From the NCBI GenBank assembly GCA_018823125.1, contig JAHJIW010000011.1, forward strand, positions 62,001-126,000: a stretch of 64,000 bases of DNA, given 5' to 3'. The stretch's first letter is position 1. Each line of letters begins with the position of its first letter. The translations under genes and the position numbers were made by a program. A model generated the notes under the pieces. The model had not been told where the DNA came from. It saw nothing but the letters and a program-made list of their open reading frames with translations, and did no database searches. The stretch is from Candidatus Margulisiibacteriota bacterium. GTDB lineage: Bacteria > Margulisbacteria > WOR-1 > JAHJIW01. Of this stretch, positions 40,501-47,438 are shown in pieces.

Positions 40501-40691
40501 ACGTTAACTTCAACATCCTCCGGAGCAGCTCCTGGATAAATGGTAGTAACAAACATCATTTTAAAATCAACGTTCGGGGTACTATTACGTTTTAAATTCA
40601 TAAAAGAAATGGATCCCATAATCAGAACCAGGATCAAAAACAAATTGACCAGTTTAGGGTGTTCGATAAACCATCTAAAAATTACTTTCAT
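37536..40691 (-). CDS. RND-family efflux pump (AcrB/HAE1-like)
   Basis: The 1051-residue inner-membrane transporter has the RND plan of twelve helices and two large periplasmic loops. The proton-relay Asp pair is in VLGMLVDDAIVVAEH, and GIPFSLLVAFYF and LAGVVVNNSLVMLKFLN mark the two repeated halves. It starts in the last codons of the tolC-like gene. Unlike most such operons, no membrane-fusion (adaptor) gene is present between regulator, TolC-like protein and pump. Substrate is unknown: drugs, lipids or, as in MmpL/HpnN-like cases, hopanoids are possible. Confidence 0.92.
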   Translation of the reverse strand: MKVIFRWFIEHPKLVNLFLILVLIMGSISFMNLKRNSTPNVDFKMMFVTTIYPGAAPEDVEVNVTIPIEEQIQEVAGIKEMQSFSGENYSLVFVEIDPEAKDVEQVKTDINKAVDRVAGLPKEILDKPLVTELKTDIFPVFEVAISGNHNISELELRKYAKMLEDKIKLLSGVGGTEKVGYRKREVHIEVDPVLAASNYVSLAEVMGAIQATNIRMSGGDIQSLTTKKKVITLSQFDEPLEVKNVIVRSAFSGERIYVSEVAEVKEGFDEETILVNTNSEPCINIIISKKANADAVRVARRVKTLLDKCNQDLPEGVHAQIVKDYSIYVNAMLRAVISNAIIGFLLVILCLMIFLDHRVAFWTALGIPFSLLVAFYFMPIYNISVTSIALLAFVIVLGMLVDDAIVVAEHIYSFREKGMDPVEASVKGISEIFWPVCATVTTTIAAFLPILLMGGIWGDFIRAMPIVITVVLLASLFESAFILPSHLAHTKLKEKSKPKLLIFLEKIYRRNLLRVLRRKYVFIGIFIAIFLFAILVVLPMIGFELFSSHDADIVMIKIQTPKGTPLRETHQRVKEIENIVVKTVPEKVLSSYVTTIGQKGTDLWDSASGVSQGHWARLDINLIPTQKRKITSEKISDDLEKVLADIKNGNKFTEVTVVAMRGGPPTGKPIDVSFIGNDDKIRAELGDQFEAFLTKTDGVFDIVRTDEEGLNELNIKLNQGLMNELGITAADVAGVIRAAITGNVVTSIRKEGEEIDYRVMLKDKYRNNPDYIKNLTIPNRIGKLIRLGSFIRFEEKTSPIGIYHSEGDRVLEITAEIDTKKVNAREFNKVIKEKFEPIVTQYPGFRLYFGGEERVAEESLANFFNAMLLALIVIYIILVVLFNSFTEPAIVMLAIPFGLAGVIFAFALHHETMSFLGLIGILGLAGVVVNNSLVMLKFLNKKEDEICSNGEHLTLDHIADAAMLRFRPITLTTITTVAGLLPSLYGFFGGRIDFLFPLLLALCWGLVFSTFITLFLIPSFYIVERDLNIWFSARMGFFANKKLCRIDFKKK

Positions 40692-42172
40692 AATTTAAGT
40701 ACGTCCTTATACTCGACCAAATACTGATCGGTTAAAGTTTTAATTTGATTAATAATTTCTTCGCGGGCAAAAACGGTTTCGTTTAGGTTATTTTCAGCCT
40801 TTAATAAGTCATCCTCTGCCTGCAGCACAAAAAAGACCGAACTGCGGCCCTGATTAAATTTTTTCTTTTCTAGGGTCAGGCGTTGTTGAGCCAGTTTGAG
40901 ATTGTTTTCGTTAAGCTGAACCATTTCGGTCAGTCGGTTCAGGTTATTATAAAGCGCAGATAAACCAATTTTGGCGCTTAATAAAATTTCTTCCTTTTCT
41001 GCTTGCGCTTTTTTATATTCGGCCTTAGCTTTTGCGGCTTCGGCATCCGCCTCGTCATTCGCCAGCGGACGACTGGCCGTTATGGTAAAGGAATTATTTC
41101 TATACTCACCGAGGGTTGAATAAGTTTCACTAAATTTTTCGGAATACGCATTAGGTTGCGCAGAAAGCACCAGGCTGACATCCATCAGTTGAGCATTTTC
41201 TTTAGTTTCGAGATTTATATCTTGCAACTCAACCAAAATATCCGCCGTTTTTTTAACATTTGATAATGAAACCAGATATGCGCCGGCGGTTATTTCATCC
41301 ATGCCGGCTTCATTAGGAGTAAAGGCTTCGGGTTTGATGGCCTCAATCGATACTTCTGCGTGTCCCATCAGCAATGAAACTTTTTGGGTTTGCGTATCAC
41401 AAGCCAGTTTTGCCTGTGCTAATAAGATTTTATAGGCTTCGAGTTTTTGCTGGACCTGAACCACGTCCAGGTCTTCGGACAAACCGTATTTTTGCTGTTT
41501 TTGGGTTAAAGTTAATTGATCTTCCGCAGTTTCAACCTGTTTTTTTACATACTCAACATTTTTATTGCACTTTTGCCAAATCAGATACTCTCCCCGCAGC
41601 AGACTGATAAAATCTTCCCAGTCTTCCGATAATTTTATTTTAGCCAGTTTAAGCGAATAGTCTGACATTTTTAGCGCATTCTTGGTTGCCAGACCAAAAG
41701 CATTTTTTAACAATGGCTGGACAATGGTTACCGAAATCGACGAAAGATAATATTTGGCCGGCGGGTTAAAATCGAGGGTCCCTATCCCAGGAATAGTAAT
41801 CGGCGGCGGATATTGTGAATCAATCCGTGTATTACTATGTTCAATCTGAATCGCAGTACCCGAATTTGCAATATATTTTTCTAATCCAACCGAGTACCCC
41901 ATCGTTCTTTGGTAATTGGCAGAAAGCGTACTAATGGGAGCCGGAGTAGCTTCGTCCCAAATACCCGCAACCACTAGATTCCAGTCCTCCAGAGATCTAA
42001 CACTTTTATCTGATTCTAAGGCAATTAAATATTCCTGCGCTGAGATTTGATAACTGGGATTACGGCTGATGGCTTCATTAATAAAAGCAGTCTGCGTCAG
42101 GGTATTTTCGGCCCAGACCTGACTGGACAAAACCAATATACATAATACTAAAGTAATAATTAATTTATTCAT
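40688..42172 (-). CDS. TolC-like outer-membrane efflux protein
   Basis: The 494-residue protein has a signal peptide (IITLVLCILVLSSQVWAE) and the two-fold repeated helical plan of TolC proteins. The coiled-coil parts have NALKMSDYSLKLAKIKLSEDWEDF in the first half and AKAEYKKAQAEKEEILLSAKIGLSALYNNLNRLTE and LTLEKKKFNQGRSS in the second. Barrel strands lie around residues 80-150 and 330-365. It overlaps the pump start by 4 nt and the marR stop by 8 nt. It would form the outer-membrane exit duct of the pump. Confidence 0.88.
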   Translation of the reverse strand: MNKLIITLVLCILVLSSQVWAENTLTQTAFINEAISRNPSYQISAQEYLIALESDKSVRSLEDWNLVVAGIWDEATPAPISTLSANYQRTMGYSVGLEKYIANSGTAIQIEHSNTRIDSQYPPPITIPGIGTLDFNPPAKYYLSSISVTIVQPLLKNAFGLATKNALKMSDYSLKLAKIKLSEDWEDFISLLRGEYLIWQKCNKNVEYVKKQVETAEDQLTLTQKQQKYGLSEDLDVVQVQQKLEAYKILLAQAKLACDTQTQKVSLLMGHAEVSIEAIKPEAFTPNEAGMDEITAGAYLVSLSNVKKTADILVELQDINLETKENAQLMDVSLVLSAQPNAYSEKFSETYSTLGEYRNNSFTITASRPLANDEADAEAAKAKAEYKKAQAEKEEILLSAKIGLSALYNNLNRLTEMVQLNENNLKLAQQRLTLEKKKFNQGRSSVFFVLQAEDDLLKAENNLNETVFAREEIINQIKTLTDQYLVEYKDVLKL

Positions 42173-42614
42173 GTTTTAATTCTTGATTGGAAATGATTTT
42201 ATCAAATAAATCCAACATCGTCTCAATATCTTTTTTGGACAGCTTATTTAAAACTTTTTGAAGGATGGATTTTTTGCGTTTATTAGCCTTAGCGGTTATT
42301 TCTTTTCCTTTACTGGTTAACTTTACTTTAACCACGCGGCGATCATCGGAATCGTGCTCCCTGGCTACATACCCTCCTTTGATCAAGCGATCTACCATGC
42401 TGGTCATATTACCCATGGTTACCCCCAGGTTTTTGCTGAGGTCAGACATAATACAATTATCGGTGCAAGAAATGATTTTTAAGGTGACTAATTGAGGCGG
42501 AGTTAAATCTATCTCTTCGAGACAGGTTTGATCCATCTCGATGATGCTCCGGTGAAAAAGGAGCATGAAGTTTTCAAATCTTTTAATGTATTGATCTATA
42601 TTGCGTTGACTCAT
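42165..42614 (-). CDS. MarR-family transcriptional regulator
   Basis: The 149-residue protein has the winged-helix of MarR repressors: DLTPPQLVTLKIIS, CIMSDLSKNLGVTMGNMTSMVDRLIKGGYVAREHDSDDRRVVKVKLTSKGKEI, with the DDRR wing turn. It is the first gene of the marR-tolC-RND operon and probably represses it, being released by a ligand exported by the pump. A perfect 6-2-6 palindrome lies immediately upstream of its ATG and is a plausible operator for autorepression. Confidence 0.92.
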   Translation of the reverse strand: MSQRNIDQYIKRFENFMLLFHRSIIEMDQTCLEEIDLTPPQLVTLKIISCTDNCIMSDLSKNLGVTMGNMTSMVDRLIKGGYVAREHDSDDRRVVKVKLTSKGKEITAKANKRKKSILQKVLNKLSKKDIETMLDLFDKIISNQELKHE

Positions 42615-42615
42615 A

Positions 42616-42629
42616 ATTTACCCGTAAAT
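42616..42629 (-). promoter_or_regulatory. candidate MarR operator
   Basis: ATTTACCCGTAAAT is a perfect inverted repeat of 6 bp arms around 2 bp. It begins 2 bp before the marR ATG and downstream of the likely transcription start, where binding would block elongation and also cover the ribosome site. MarR proteins typically bind such short AT-rich dyads. Confidence 0.5.
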
Positions 42630-42644
42630 GTTTATATGGTGAAT

Positions 42645-42672
42645 AGTTTAACAGATAAAGTAATTTTGTCAA
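42645..42672 (-). promoter_or_regulatory. sigma-70 promoter of marR-tolC-RND
   Basis: On the minus strand a perfect TTGACA (42667-42672) is followed after 16 nt by TAAACT (42645-42650). The candidate MarR operator is about 16 nt downstream. Confidence 0.65.
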
Positions 42673-42702
42673 GTAAGTAAAAATGGGAGGGACAAATGAA
42701 GA

Positions 42703-43959
42703 TTAAATTGCTGAAAATGTCTCTCTAGTATTATCAATCGCTGTCTTAATTATCGCACGATGAGTCATAAGTGCCTCATACAAAGCTTCAATATGCGGCA
42801 CTCTAAAAACATCTAAAACCTGCTCATCAATTTCCACATTATTAGATGACCCACGTGAAAAATGGCCTAGCACCGGCAGGTCGGGTCCACCGCTTAAATA
42901 AATAGTGGTTATAGCCCTTGCTTTAATAAGCCAATCGAGAGCCACAAATAATTGACTTCCTAATCTTTCTCCTAAGATGTCAGGAATCGCCTGGCATTCC
43001 AAAAAGTCGGTATAAGTAACTGGAATACTTGTTTTATCTCCTGCAATCCCTGAAAACCCAAGCAAAAACATTAACTGAAAACCCCGTTGGGATCCGCCAT
43101 CTTTTTTTGCGTATAACTCCACTTTTTCCAAGTTACTAATATCTGCAGGAACTCTAATTCTATCCTTACTTTCTGCAAGGCGTTTCAGAGCTAAAGGCAA
43201 GTTTTTTGTTGCCAAATCAACATCAATTGCATCATAAAATTCTCTTTCAATTTCGTAGTATTGTTCTTCGTTCCCAAAAATAAATTTCCTGGTTAAAATA
43301 TCCCATGCCTGGTGTTGCCTTTTATATCCAGCGGAAAAATCTCGAGAACGATACAATCCACTCTCCCTAAACACGATTGGATCTCTTAAGGCCGCCCAAG
43401 AATATAAATTAAGTAAATCAAATCCTCCAACCGTAATGATATTTCGCCTGCCTGCTTGACGACGCAATTCATAAATCATTCCTCTTCGAATGCTCCGACT
43501 AGAACTAATTCTTTCCGGCAAGCGCTTTATAACACTTAACGGAAGCTGATTTATTTCATTATTATGAATATCATCCGCAGACATTCCCAAAACAATACTT
43601 AGTGCTTGGATAAGATTTTTTTCAAAAGGATGATACACTGCAAAATGTGATTCTGGATAAACAATATTTAAATCTAAATCTGAAGCAGGAGTACAAGTCT
43701 GACGAGCGATCCCACCCTGCTCATACCCAATTACATCATTTATTTTTATCCCACATTCCCCGGCTAATTTTCGAGAAACATCGGATATAACTTTTAAAAT
43801 AAATCCTTGATATTCAAGCGTTACAGGCAAAAGTGAAGAATTATTATGAGTAGCACGGACTGTTTTACGGCGTAAATCTATAATACGGGGCGCAACTTCT
43901 TCCCTCATGGATCTTATCCATTTTGGTACTTTTCTATAACTCCGGAGAGTAGTTTTCAT
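42703..43959 (-). CDS. orphan protein with nucleotidyltransferase-like motif, sigma-28-like promoter
   Basis: The 418-residue protein is soluble and not assigned. Residues about 78-100 read IGYEQGGIARQTCTPASDLDLNIVY, matching the GG/S-x-R…SDxDL signature of DNA-polymerase-beta-type nucleotidyltransferases such as the GlnD N-terminal or DUF294 domains. A third acidic residue cannot be placed with certainty. Other segments are mostly helical with many Arg. It could be a nucleotidylyl- or uridylyltransferase. The ATG follows AAGGGAG. The promoter at 43994-44021 is of the shared type, and about 45 bp of upstream sequence closely match those of the 51210 gene. Confidence 0.74.
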   Translation of the reverse strand: MKTTLRSYRKVPKWIRSMREEVAPRIIDLRRKTVRATHNNSSLLPVTLEYQGFILKVISDVSRKLAGECGIKINDVIGYEQGGIARQTCTPASDLDLNIVYPESHFAVYHPFEKNLIQALSIVLGMSADDIHNNEINQLPLSVIKRLPERISSSRSIRRGMIYELRRQAGRRNIITVGGFDLLNLYSWAALRDPIVFRESGLYRSRDFSAGYKRQHQAWDILTRKFIFGNEEQYYEIEREFYDAIDVDLATKNLPLALKRLAESKDRIRVPADISNLEKVELYAKKDGGSQRGFQLMFLLGFSGIAGDKTSIPVTYTDFLECQAIPDILGERLGSQLFVALDWLIKARAITTIYLSGGPDLPVLGHFSRGSSNNVEIDEQVLDVFRVPHIEALYEALMTHRAIIKTAIDNTRETFSAI

Positions 43960-43993
43960 GACTGACTCCCTTAAGCTCCATCCCCTCTATATA

Positions 43994-44021
43994 TACATCG
44001 TCAAAAATTGAGGAAAATTTC
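43994..44021 (-). promoter_or_regulatory. sigma-28/sigma-D-like promoter of the 42703-43959 gene
   Basis: On the minus strand GAAATTT (44015-44021) is followed after exactly 12 nt by GACGATGTA (43994-44002). TTCTCT precedes the first box, as it also does at the 51210 gene, and TATATAGAGG-type sequence follows both. Confidence 0.65.
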
Positions 44022-44132
44022 AGAGAATGCGGCTATCAACCATGATTTTATTTTGCGCAAAAATAATAGTTATTGTATAATTCAAATTGCTCAAACTGAT
44101 CCCTGAGCGGGATTAGCTCAGTGGTAGAGCTC

Positions 44133-44197
44133 CAACTCGGGTCTTGCGTCTTGTTATCGCATTATCATATGCTTAAGGTAAAGACACAAAACCCTCG
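44133..44197 (+). repeat. hairpin insert A in the outer tRNA-Gly
   Basis: The 65-nt insert lies between the D arm and anticodon arm. Its ends pair imperfectly: GGGTCTTGCGTCTTG against AAAGACACAAAACCC, with about 12 of 15 positions complementary. It has no coding potential. Confidence 0.55.
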
Positions 44198-44254
44198 GCC
44201 TTCCAGCAGGAGGTCGAATTTGAAAATCGAATAGATAATTTAACAACCCCTCGA

Positions 44255-44326
44255 GCGGGAGTAGCTCAGTGGTAGAGCTCCTGCCTTCCAAGCAGGAGGT
44301 CGCGGGTCCGAATCCCGTCTCCCGCT
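44255..44326 (+). tRNA. tRNA-Gly (UCC), nested inside an interrupted tRNA-Gly
   Basis: The acceptor stem pairs GCGGGAG with CTCCCGC. The anticodon arm is complete with TCC at 44287-44289, and the D arm has the invariant GG. The T loop reads TCCGAAT, so the position normally T55 is C, which is unusual. The acceptor stem is prolonged by flanking complementary bases (AACCCCT…/…AGGGGTT). It lies inside the second insert of the outer tRNA, whose arms TTTGAAAATCGAA and TTTCGATTTTCAAA flank it. Confidence 0.88.
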
Positions 44327-44376
44327 CAAGGGGTTTTGTTTTTTATTTCGATTTTCAAAAAAATAGAGGTCGCGGG

Positions 44377-44440
44377 CGAGAGATTTTTGTTTGCACATTA
44401 ATTCTTAGAATAATGCGAAGCCAAACGAAAATCACGAGTA
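44377..44440 (+). repeat. 64-nt hairpin insert in the T arm (first copy)
   Basis: The insert interrupts the T arm of the outer tRNA-Gly. Its arms GATTTTTGTTTG and CAAACGAAAATC pair with one mismatch, and the centre ATTCTTAGAAT is a second dyad. It is almost identical to 50984-51047. Confidence 0.75.
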
Positions 44441-44524
44441 GAATCCCGTCTCCCGCTCAGGGATTTAGTATTTTTAGAATCTTCGCAATAAAATCAGATT
44501 TTCAAAAGTGGCAAAGTGAAATTT

Positions 44525-45172
44525 CTAAGAACGTCGCAGGGATACCATCTTGCCAATGATTGGACTCAAGACTTTATCATGTGGGATTGATTCTGCCGGA
44601 AAACCGTACCATGCAGTTATCACGCCATTAACAAACCGGTGCCCTAATGAAACATGCTCTTTACTGCCAGACGGGTACAAACCGCAGGCGATATCCGCAG
44701 TTAGAGATGTAAAATCAAATTTCTCTCCTCGATGCAGCCAATAATCTTCTAACCAGTCTTTCATTAACGCAATTCTTTCGGCCATCCCCTCCTCACTCAC
44801 ATCAAGCTCCAGGATATTTTCTTTGAAATCAACTAATCTTCCCAAAACCGCACTTCTAATATTCCATACATTGCGCGCTTCGCCTTTACGCAAACCGATA
44901 CCAAGCCAACTGGGAATGACCGCCTTCAAATTTCCAAATAATTCTGAAACATAAATCCGATCATCAACAATTCCCAAATAATCAATTTTATCGAGTATAT
45001 CACCGTCGACGTAAACCCGCATGCCAAGCTTCCTTACCGCCAACTCATGAGAATAATCCGCACGCAATTTCAAAGAGTTTTGCACTCGGGGCTTAACCCT
45101 TAGCAAACGAAACTGACGTTCGGTCCCGTTGGTAAATCTAAGGGCAGAAATTCCCCCAGCGTTACTAACCAT
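44525..45172 (-). CDS. orphan protein, sigma-28-like promoter
   Basis: I do not recognise this 215-residue soluble protein. It has no signal or membrane segment. The N-terminal half contains many Arg and Leu (FRLLRVKPRVQNSLKLRADY) and a VYVDGDILDKIDYLGIVDDRIYVSEL strand pattern. The C-terminal half has FDFTSLTADIACGLYPSG and EHVSLGHRFVNGVITAWYGFP, with Cys and His residues that could belong to an active site, but no family pattern fits. AAGGAG precedes the ATG. It is a single-gene unit with the shared promoter type, and starts divergently from the LOG-family gene. Confidence 0.7.
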   Translation of the reverse strand: MVSNAGGISALRFTNGTERQFRLLRVKPRVQNSLKLRADYSHELAVRKLGMRVYVDGDILDKIDYLGIVDDRIYVSELFGNLKAVIPSWLGIGLRKGEARNVWNIRSAVLGRLVDFKENILELDVSEEGMAERIALMKDWLEDYWLHRGEKFDFTSLTADIACGLYPSGSKEHVSLGHRFVNGVITAWYGFPAESIPHDKVLSPIIGKMVSLRRS

Positions 45173-45192
45173 ATAATTACACTCCTTACATA

Positions 45193-45220
45193 CTCTTCGT
45201 CAATTTTGCCCAAAAATTTC
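45193..45220 (-). promoter_or_regulatory. sigma-28/sigma-D-like promoter of the 44525-45172 gene
   Basis: On the minus strand GAAATTT (45214-45220) is followed after exactly 12 nt by GACGAAGAG (45193-45201). The second box is a variant of GACGATATA, but the first box and the spacing are exact. Confidence 0.55.
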
Positions 45221-45286
45221 GCTTTTTCATAAATATATTTTTTTAACATTCTACTCTCCCAACAATTATGCTAAAATTCATACCGT

Positions 45287-46312
45287 ATGAAAAAGTATAA
45301 ACCCTATAGCACCGGCGATCCGCTAATTGATAATGAAATAAAGTTATTGGCCAATAAATACAGCCACACCAAAACCCAGGAATTCTTCCGTCAGCTTTTT
45401 ACTACTATCATCAAATTACACTTAGATCATGCCGAAACCGCTGACCTGCATTTAATCAACACAACCTTAAAAGAACTGCGGCATGCTTTTAGAGTTTTTA
45501 CTCCATATCGCAGTCAAAGGAAGATTGCGGTTTTTGGTTCGCATCGCATCAGCCGCAATAGCCATGAATATAAGTTATCCGAAGAGTTTTGTCGGGAGAT
45601 CGCAAAGCGGGGATTTCTGGTGATCACCGGCGGGGGCGGCGGCATCATGGAAGCCGGCAATAAAGGCGCCGGTGAAAAAAGTTTTGCCGCAAAAATCAGA
45701 ATTGCCGCCGAACAGCTTAATCCTTATATCCCCAAAGGAGAGAAAGTAATTACTTTTAATTACTTTTTTAACCGCAAATTAATTTTTATCAAAGAATCGG
45801 ATGCAACGGTACTCTTTCCGGGAGGGTTTGGAACCCAGGACGAAGGCTTTGAGGTTTTAACCTTGCTACAAACCGGTAAATGCACGCCCCGCCCTATTAT
45901 AATGATGGAAAATAAAAAAGGTTATTGGAAATTTTGGTTAAAATTCATAAAAGATAAACTGATCAAAGGCGGGTTTTTAACCAAAGAGGACTTAACTCTC
46001 TTTAGCGTGGTAAAAAACGCAAAAGATGCGATTGCTGAAATTGAAAACTTTTACCGGGTCTATCATTCAATTCGATACTCAAAAGATTTAACGATCGTCA
46101 GATTAAACCGCGAATTATCCCCCGCGGCTTATAAAACATTAAACCAGAAATTTAAAGATATATTAACTCACGGAACCATCCAGCCCTGCCAGGCTTTGCC
46201 CATCGAAAAGAAAAACGGCGAACATCCCCACCTACCCCGCCTCCAAATGTATTTCAATCAAAAAAGTTTTACCCGGCTGCAGCAATTTGTCAAAGAATTG
46301 AATACTTTGTAG
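45287..46312 (+). CDS. LOG-family protein (lysine decarboxylase-like nucleotide phosphoribohydrolase)
   Basis: The 341-residue protein has the two LOG-family motifs: VITGGGGGIMEAGNKGA and LFPGGFGTQDEGFEVLTLLQTGK (the PGGxGTxxE motif). LOG proteins release free bases from nucleoside 5'-monophosphates, although many bacterial members are uncharacterised. It is longer than plant LOG (about 215 residues), with about 75 extra N-terminal and 70 extra C-terminal residues, like the long bacterial form. It lies between two minus-strand genes and abuts the 3' end of the next one. Confidence 0.9.
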   Translation: MKKYKPYSTGDPLIDNEIKLLANKYSHTKTQEFFRQLFTTIIKLHLDHAETADLHLINTTLKELRHAFRVFTPYRSQRKIAVFGSHRISRNSHEYKLSEEFCREIAKRGFLVITGGGGGIMEAGNKGAGEKSFAAKIRIAAEQLNPYIPKGEKVITFNYFFNRKLIFIKESDATVLFPGGFGTQDEGFEVLTLLQTGKCTPRPIIMMENKKGYWKFWLKFIKDKLIKGGFLTKEDLTLFSVVKNAKDAIAEIENFYRVYHSIRYSKDLTIVRLNRELSPAAYKTLNQKFKDILTHGTIQPCQALPIEKKNGEHPHLPRLQMYFNQKSFTRLQQFVKELNTL

Positions 46313-47188
46313 TTATCTTTTCAAAAAGCGAAGAATTTTATTGTAAACCGGCTGATTCCATTGATACACATAGTCAACGTGCCGCGCATCTACATATTGA
46401 AGATATTTCACTTTCGAACCGACATGCTTATATATGTATTCGGCGGAAGAGGGATTAACAATCCGATCCCGGGTAGCTTGCAGGATCAAAATCGGCGCAG
46501 TAACTTTAGGCATGTTTTCTTTTACGTCATCAATTAACTCTAATAGCTCAAGCACGTTTTTTCTGGGATATTTTTCGTAATTTTTTTCTGGAATCCACAA
46601 ATCACCCCAGTATTCATAACCGGCATTGATCCCTAGAAAATTGGCTGCCGGAACCAGCGTGCGCGCTAAATCTGCATATTTATTTTGCAATTCAATCGGG
46701 GCCGAAACGCAAACGATACCATCAACTTTTTCTTTAGCTGCAATGTCAAGGGCAATGATTCCACCCGTAGAAGTCCCCACCAAGTAAACTTTACCCATCG
46801 ATTTTTTCATTGCCTGATAAACATCTTCAACTGATTCAACCCAATCTTTCCAGTTAGTATCCAACATAGCCTCAGGAGCAATCCCATGGCCGGGAAGCCT
46901 TACTCCGTATACCACAAACCCATTGCTTGCTAAGAATTTTCCTAACTTCCTTACTTCGACCGGATAAGCAGTAAAACCATGGATTAAAATTACGCCGCGA
47001 CGGTTTTTATGATTTTTTTGGTCGTAAAAAAACGAGAGGTGCTGGGGGTCTACCCCTTTGGCAATGGAGCTACCCACATCCTGAATAAAATATTCTGCCA
47101 GCGGAGAACGACTAGCCGACGCAAAACTTGCGCCCTGAAAAAGAATTACGATTAAGAGAAAACAAAGCAAAGTTTTAGGAAATCGCAT
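46313..47188 (-). CDS. secreted alpha/beta hydrolase, esterase/lipase-like
   Basis: The 291-residue protein has a signal peptide (TLLCFLLIVILFQGASFASA). The mature part is an alpha/beta hydrolase close to Est30-type carboxylesterases and monoacylglycerol lipases: GVILIHGFTAYPVEVRKLG (oxyanion region), the nucleophile Ser in VGTSTGGIIALD, the Asp in ILQATRDRIVNP and the His in DARHVDYVY. It probably cleaves acyl esters in the periplasm. Its promoter-like TTGCAA/17/TAACCT lies very close to the ATG. It is convergent with the LOG-family gene and adjoins it without a gap. Confidence 0.85.
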   Translation of the reverse strand: MRFPKTLLCFLLIVILFQGASFASASRSPLAEYFIQDVGSSIAKGVDPQHLSFFYDQKNHKNRRGVILIHGFTAYPVEVRKLGKFLASNGFVVYGVRLPGHGIAPEAMLDTNWKDWVESVEDVYQAMKKSMGKVYLVGTSTGGIIALDIAAKEKVDGIVCVSAPIELQNKYADLARTLVPAANFLGINAGYEYWGDLWIPEKNYEKYPRKNVLELLELIDDVKENMPKVTAPILILQATRDRIVNPSSAEYIYKHVGSKVKYLQYVDARHVDYVYQWNQPVYNKILRFLKR

Positions 47189-47260
47189 ACAAAAGAGAGG
47201 TTAGCACCAAAGCCAGTAGATTGCAATACCACAATGGATACGATATACTTTTTTCAAAAT

Positions 47261-47334
47261 GTCCCTGTAGCTCAGACGGATAGAGCAACAGATTTCTAAT
47301 CTGTAGGCCACAGGTTCGAATCCTGTCAGGGACG
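47261..47334 (+). tRNA. tRNA-Arg (UCU)
   Basis: The acceptor stem pairs GTCCCTG with CAGGGAC. The anticodon loop TTTCTAA gives TCT, and the T loop TTCGAAT is standard. G is the discriminator and CCA is not encoded. A tRNA-Lys follows after about 20 nt, so they may be cotranscribed. Confidence 0.95.
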
Positions 47335-47355
47335 TTTTTGTTTGCCACATCTCAT

Positions 47356-47428
47356 GCGCCGCTAGCTCAATTGGCAGAGCAGGACACTCTTAATGTCAAG
47401 GTTGAAGGTTCAATTCCTTCGCGGCGCA
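47356..47428 (+). tRNA. tRNA-Lys (CUU)
   Basis: The acceptor stem pairs GCGCCGC with GCGGCGC. The anticodon loop CTCTTAA gives CTT. The anticodon stem has one imperfect outer pair. The T loop TTCAATT is acceptable. A is the discriminator base. Confidence 0.92.
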
Positions 47429-47438
47429 GATTTTCAAA

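Larger units (their letters stand above)
44107..44458 (+). pseudogene. tRNA-Gly gene interrupted by three hairpin inserts (outer tRNA)
   Basis: Four pieces in order make up nearly a whole tRNA-Gly(TCC): 44107-44132 (acceptor 5' strand and D arm), 44198-44216 (anticodon arm), 44366-44376 (variable loop and T stem) and 44441-44458 (T stem and acceptor 3' strand). Compared with the intact gene inside it, only a few bases at the junctions are lost. Inserts are 44133-44197, 44217-44365 and 44377-44440, each with inverted-repeat ends. The GAGGTCG at the end of piece 2 is repeated at the start of piece 3, like a target duplication. The whole is bounded by a perfect 14-bp inverted repeat, 44099-44112 and 44451-44464. 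Confidence 0.7.

Noticed and set aside
44099-44464. CRISPR array or group I intron as explanation of the tRNA-Gly repeats
   Set aside because: There are no regularly spaced identical repeats with unique spacers, no cas genes, and the inserts are far too short for a group I intron core.
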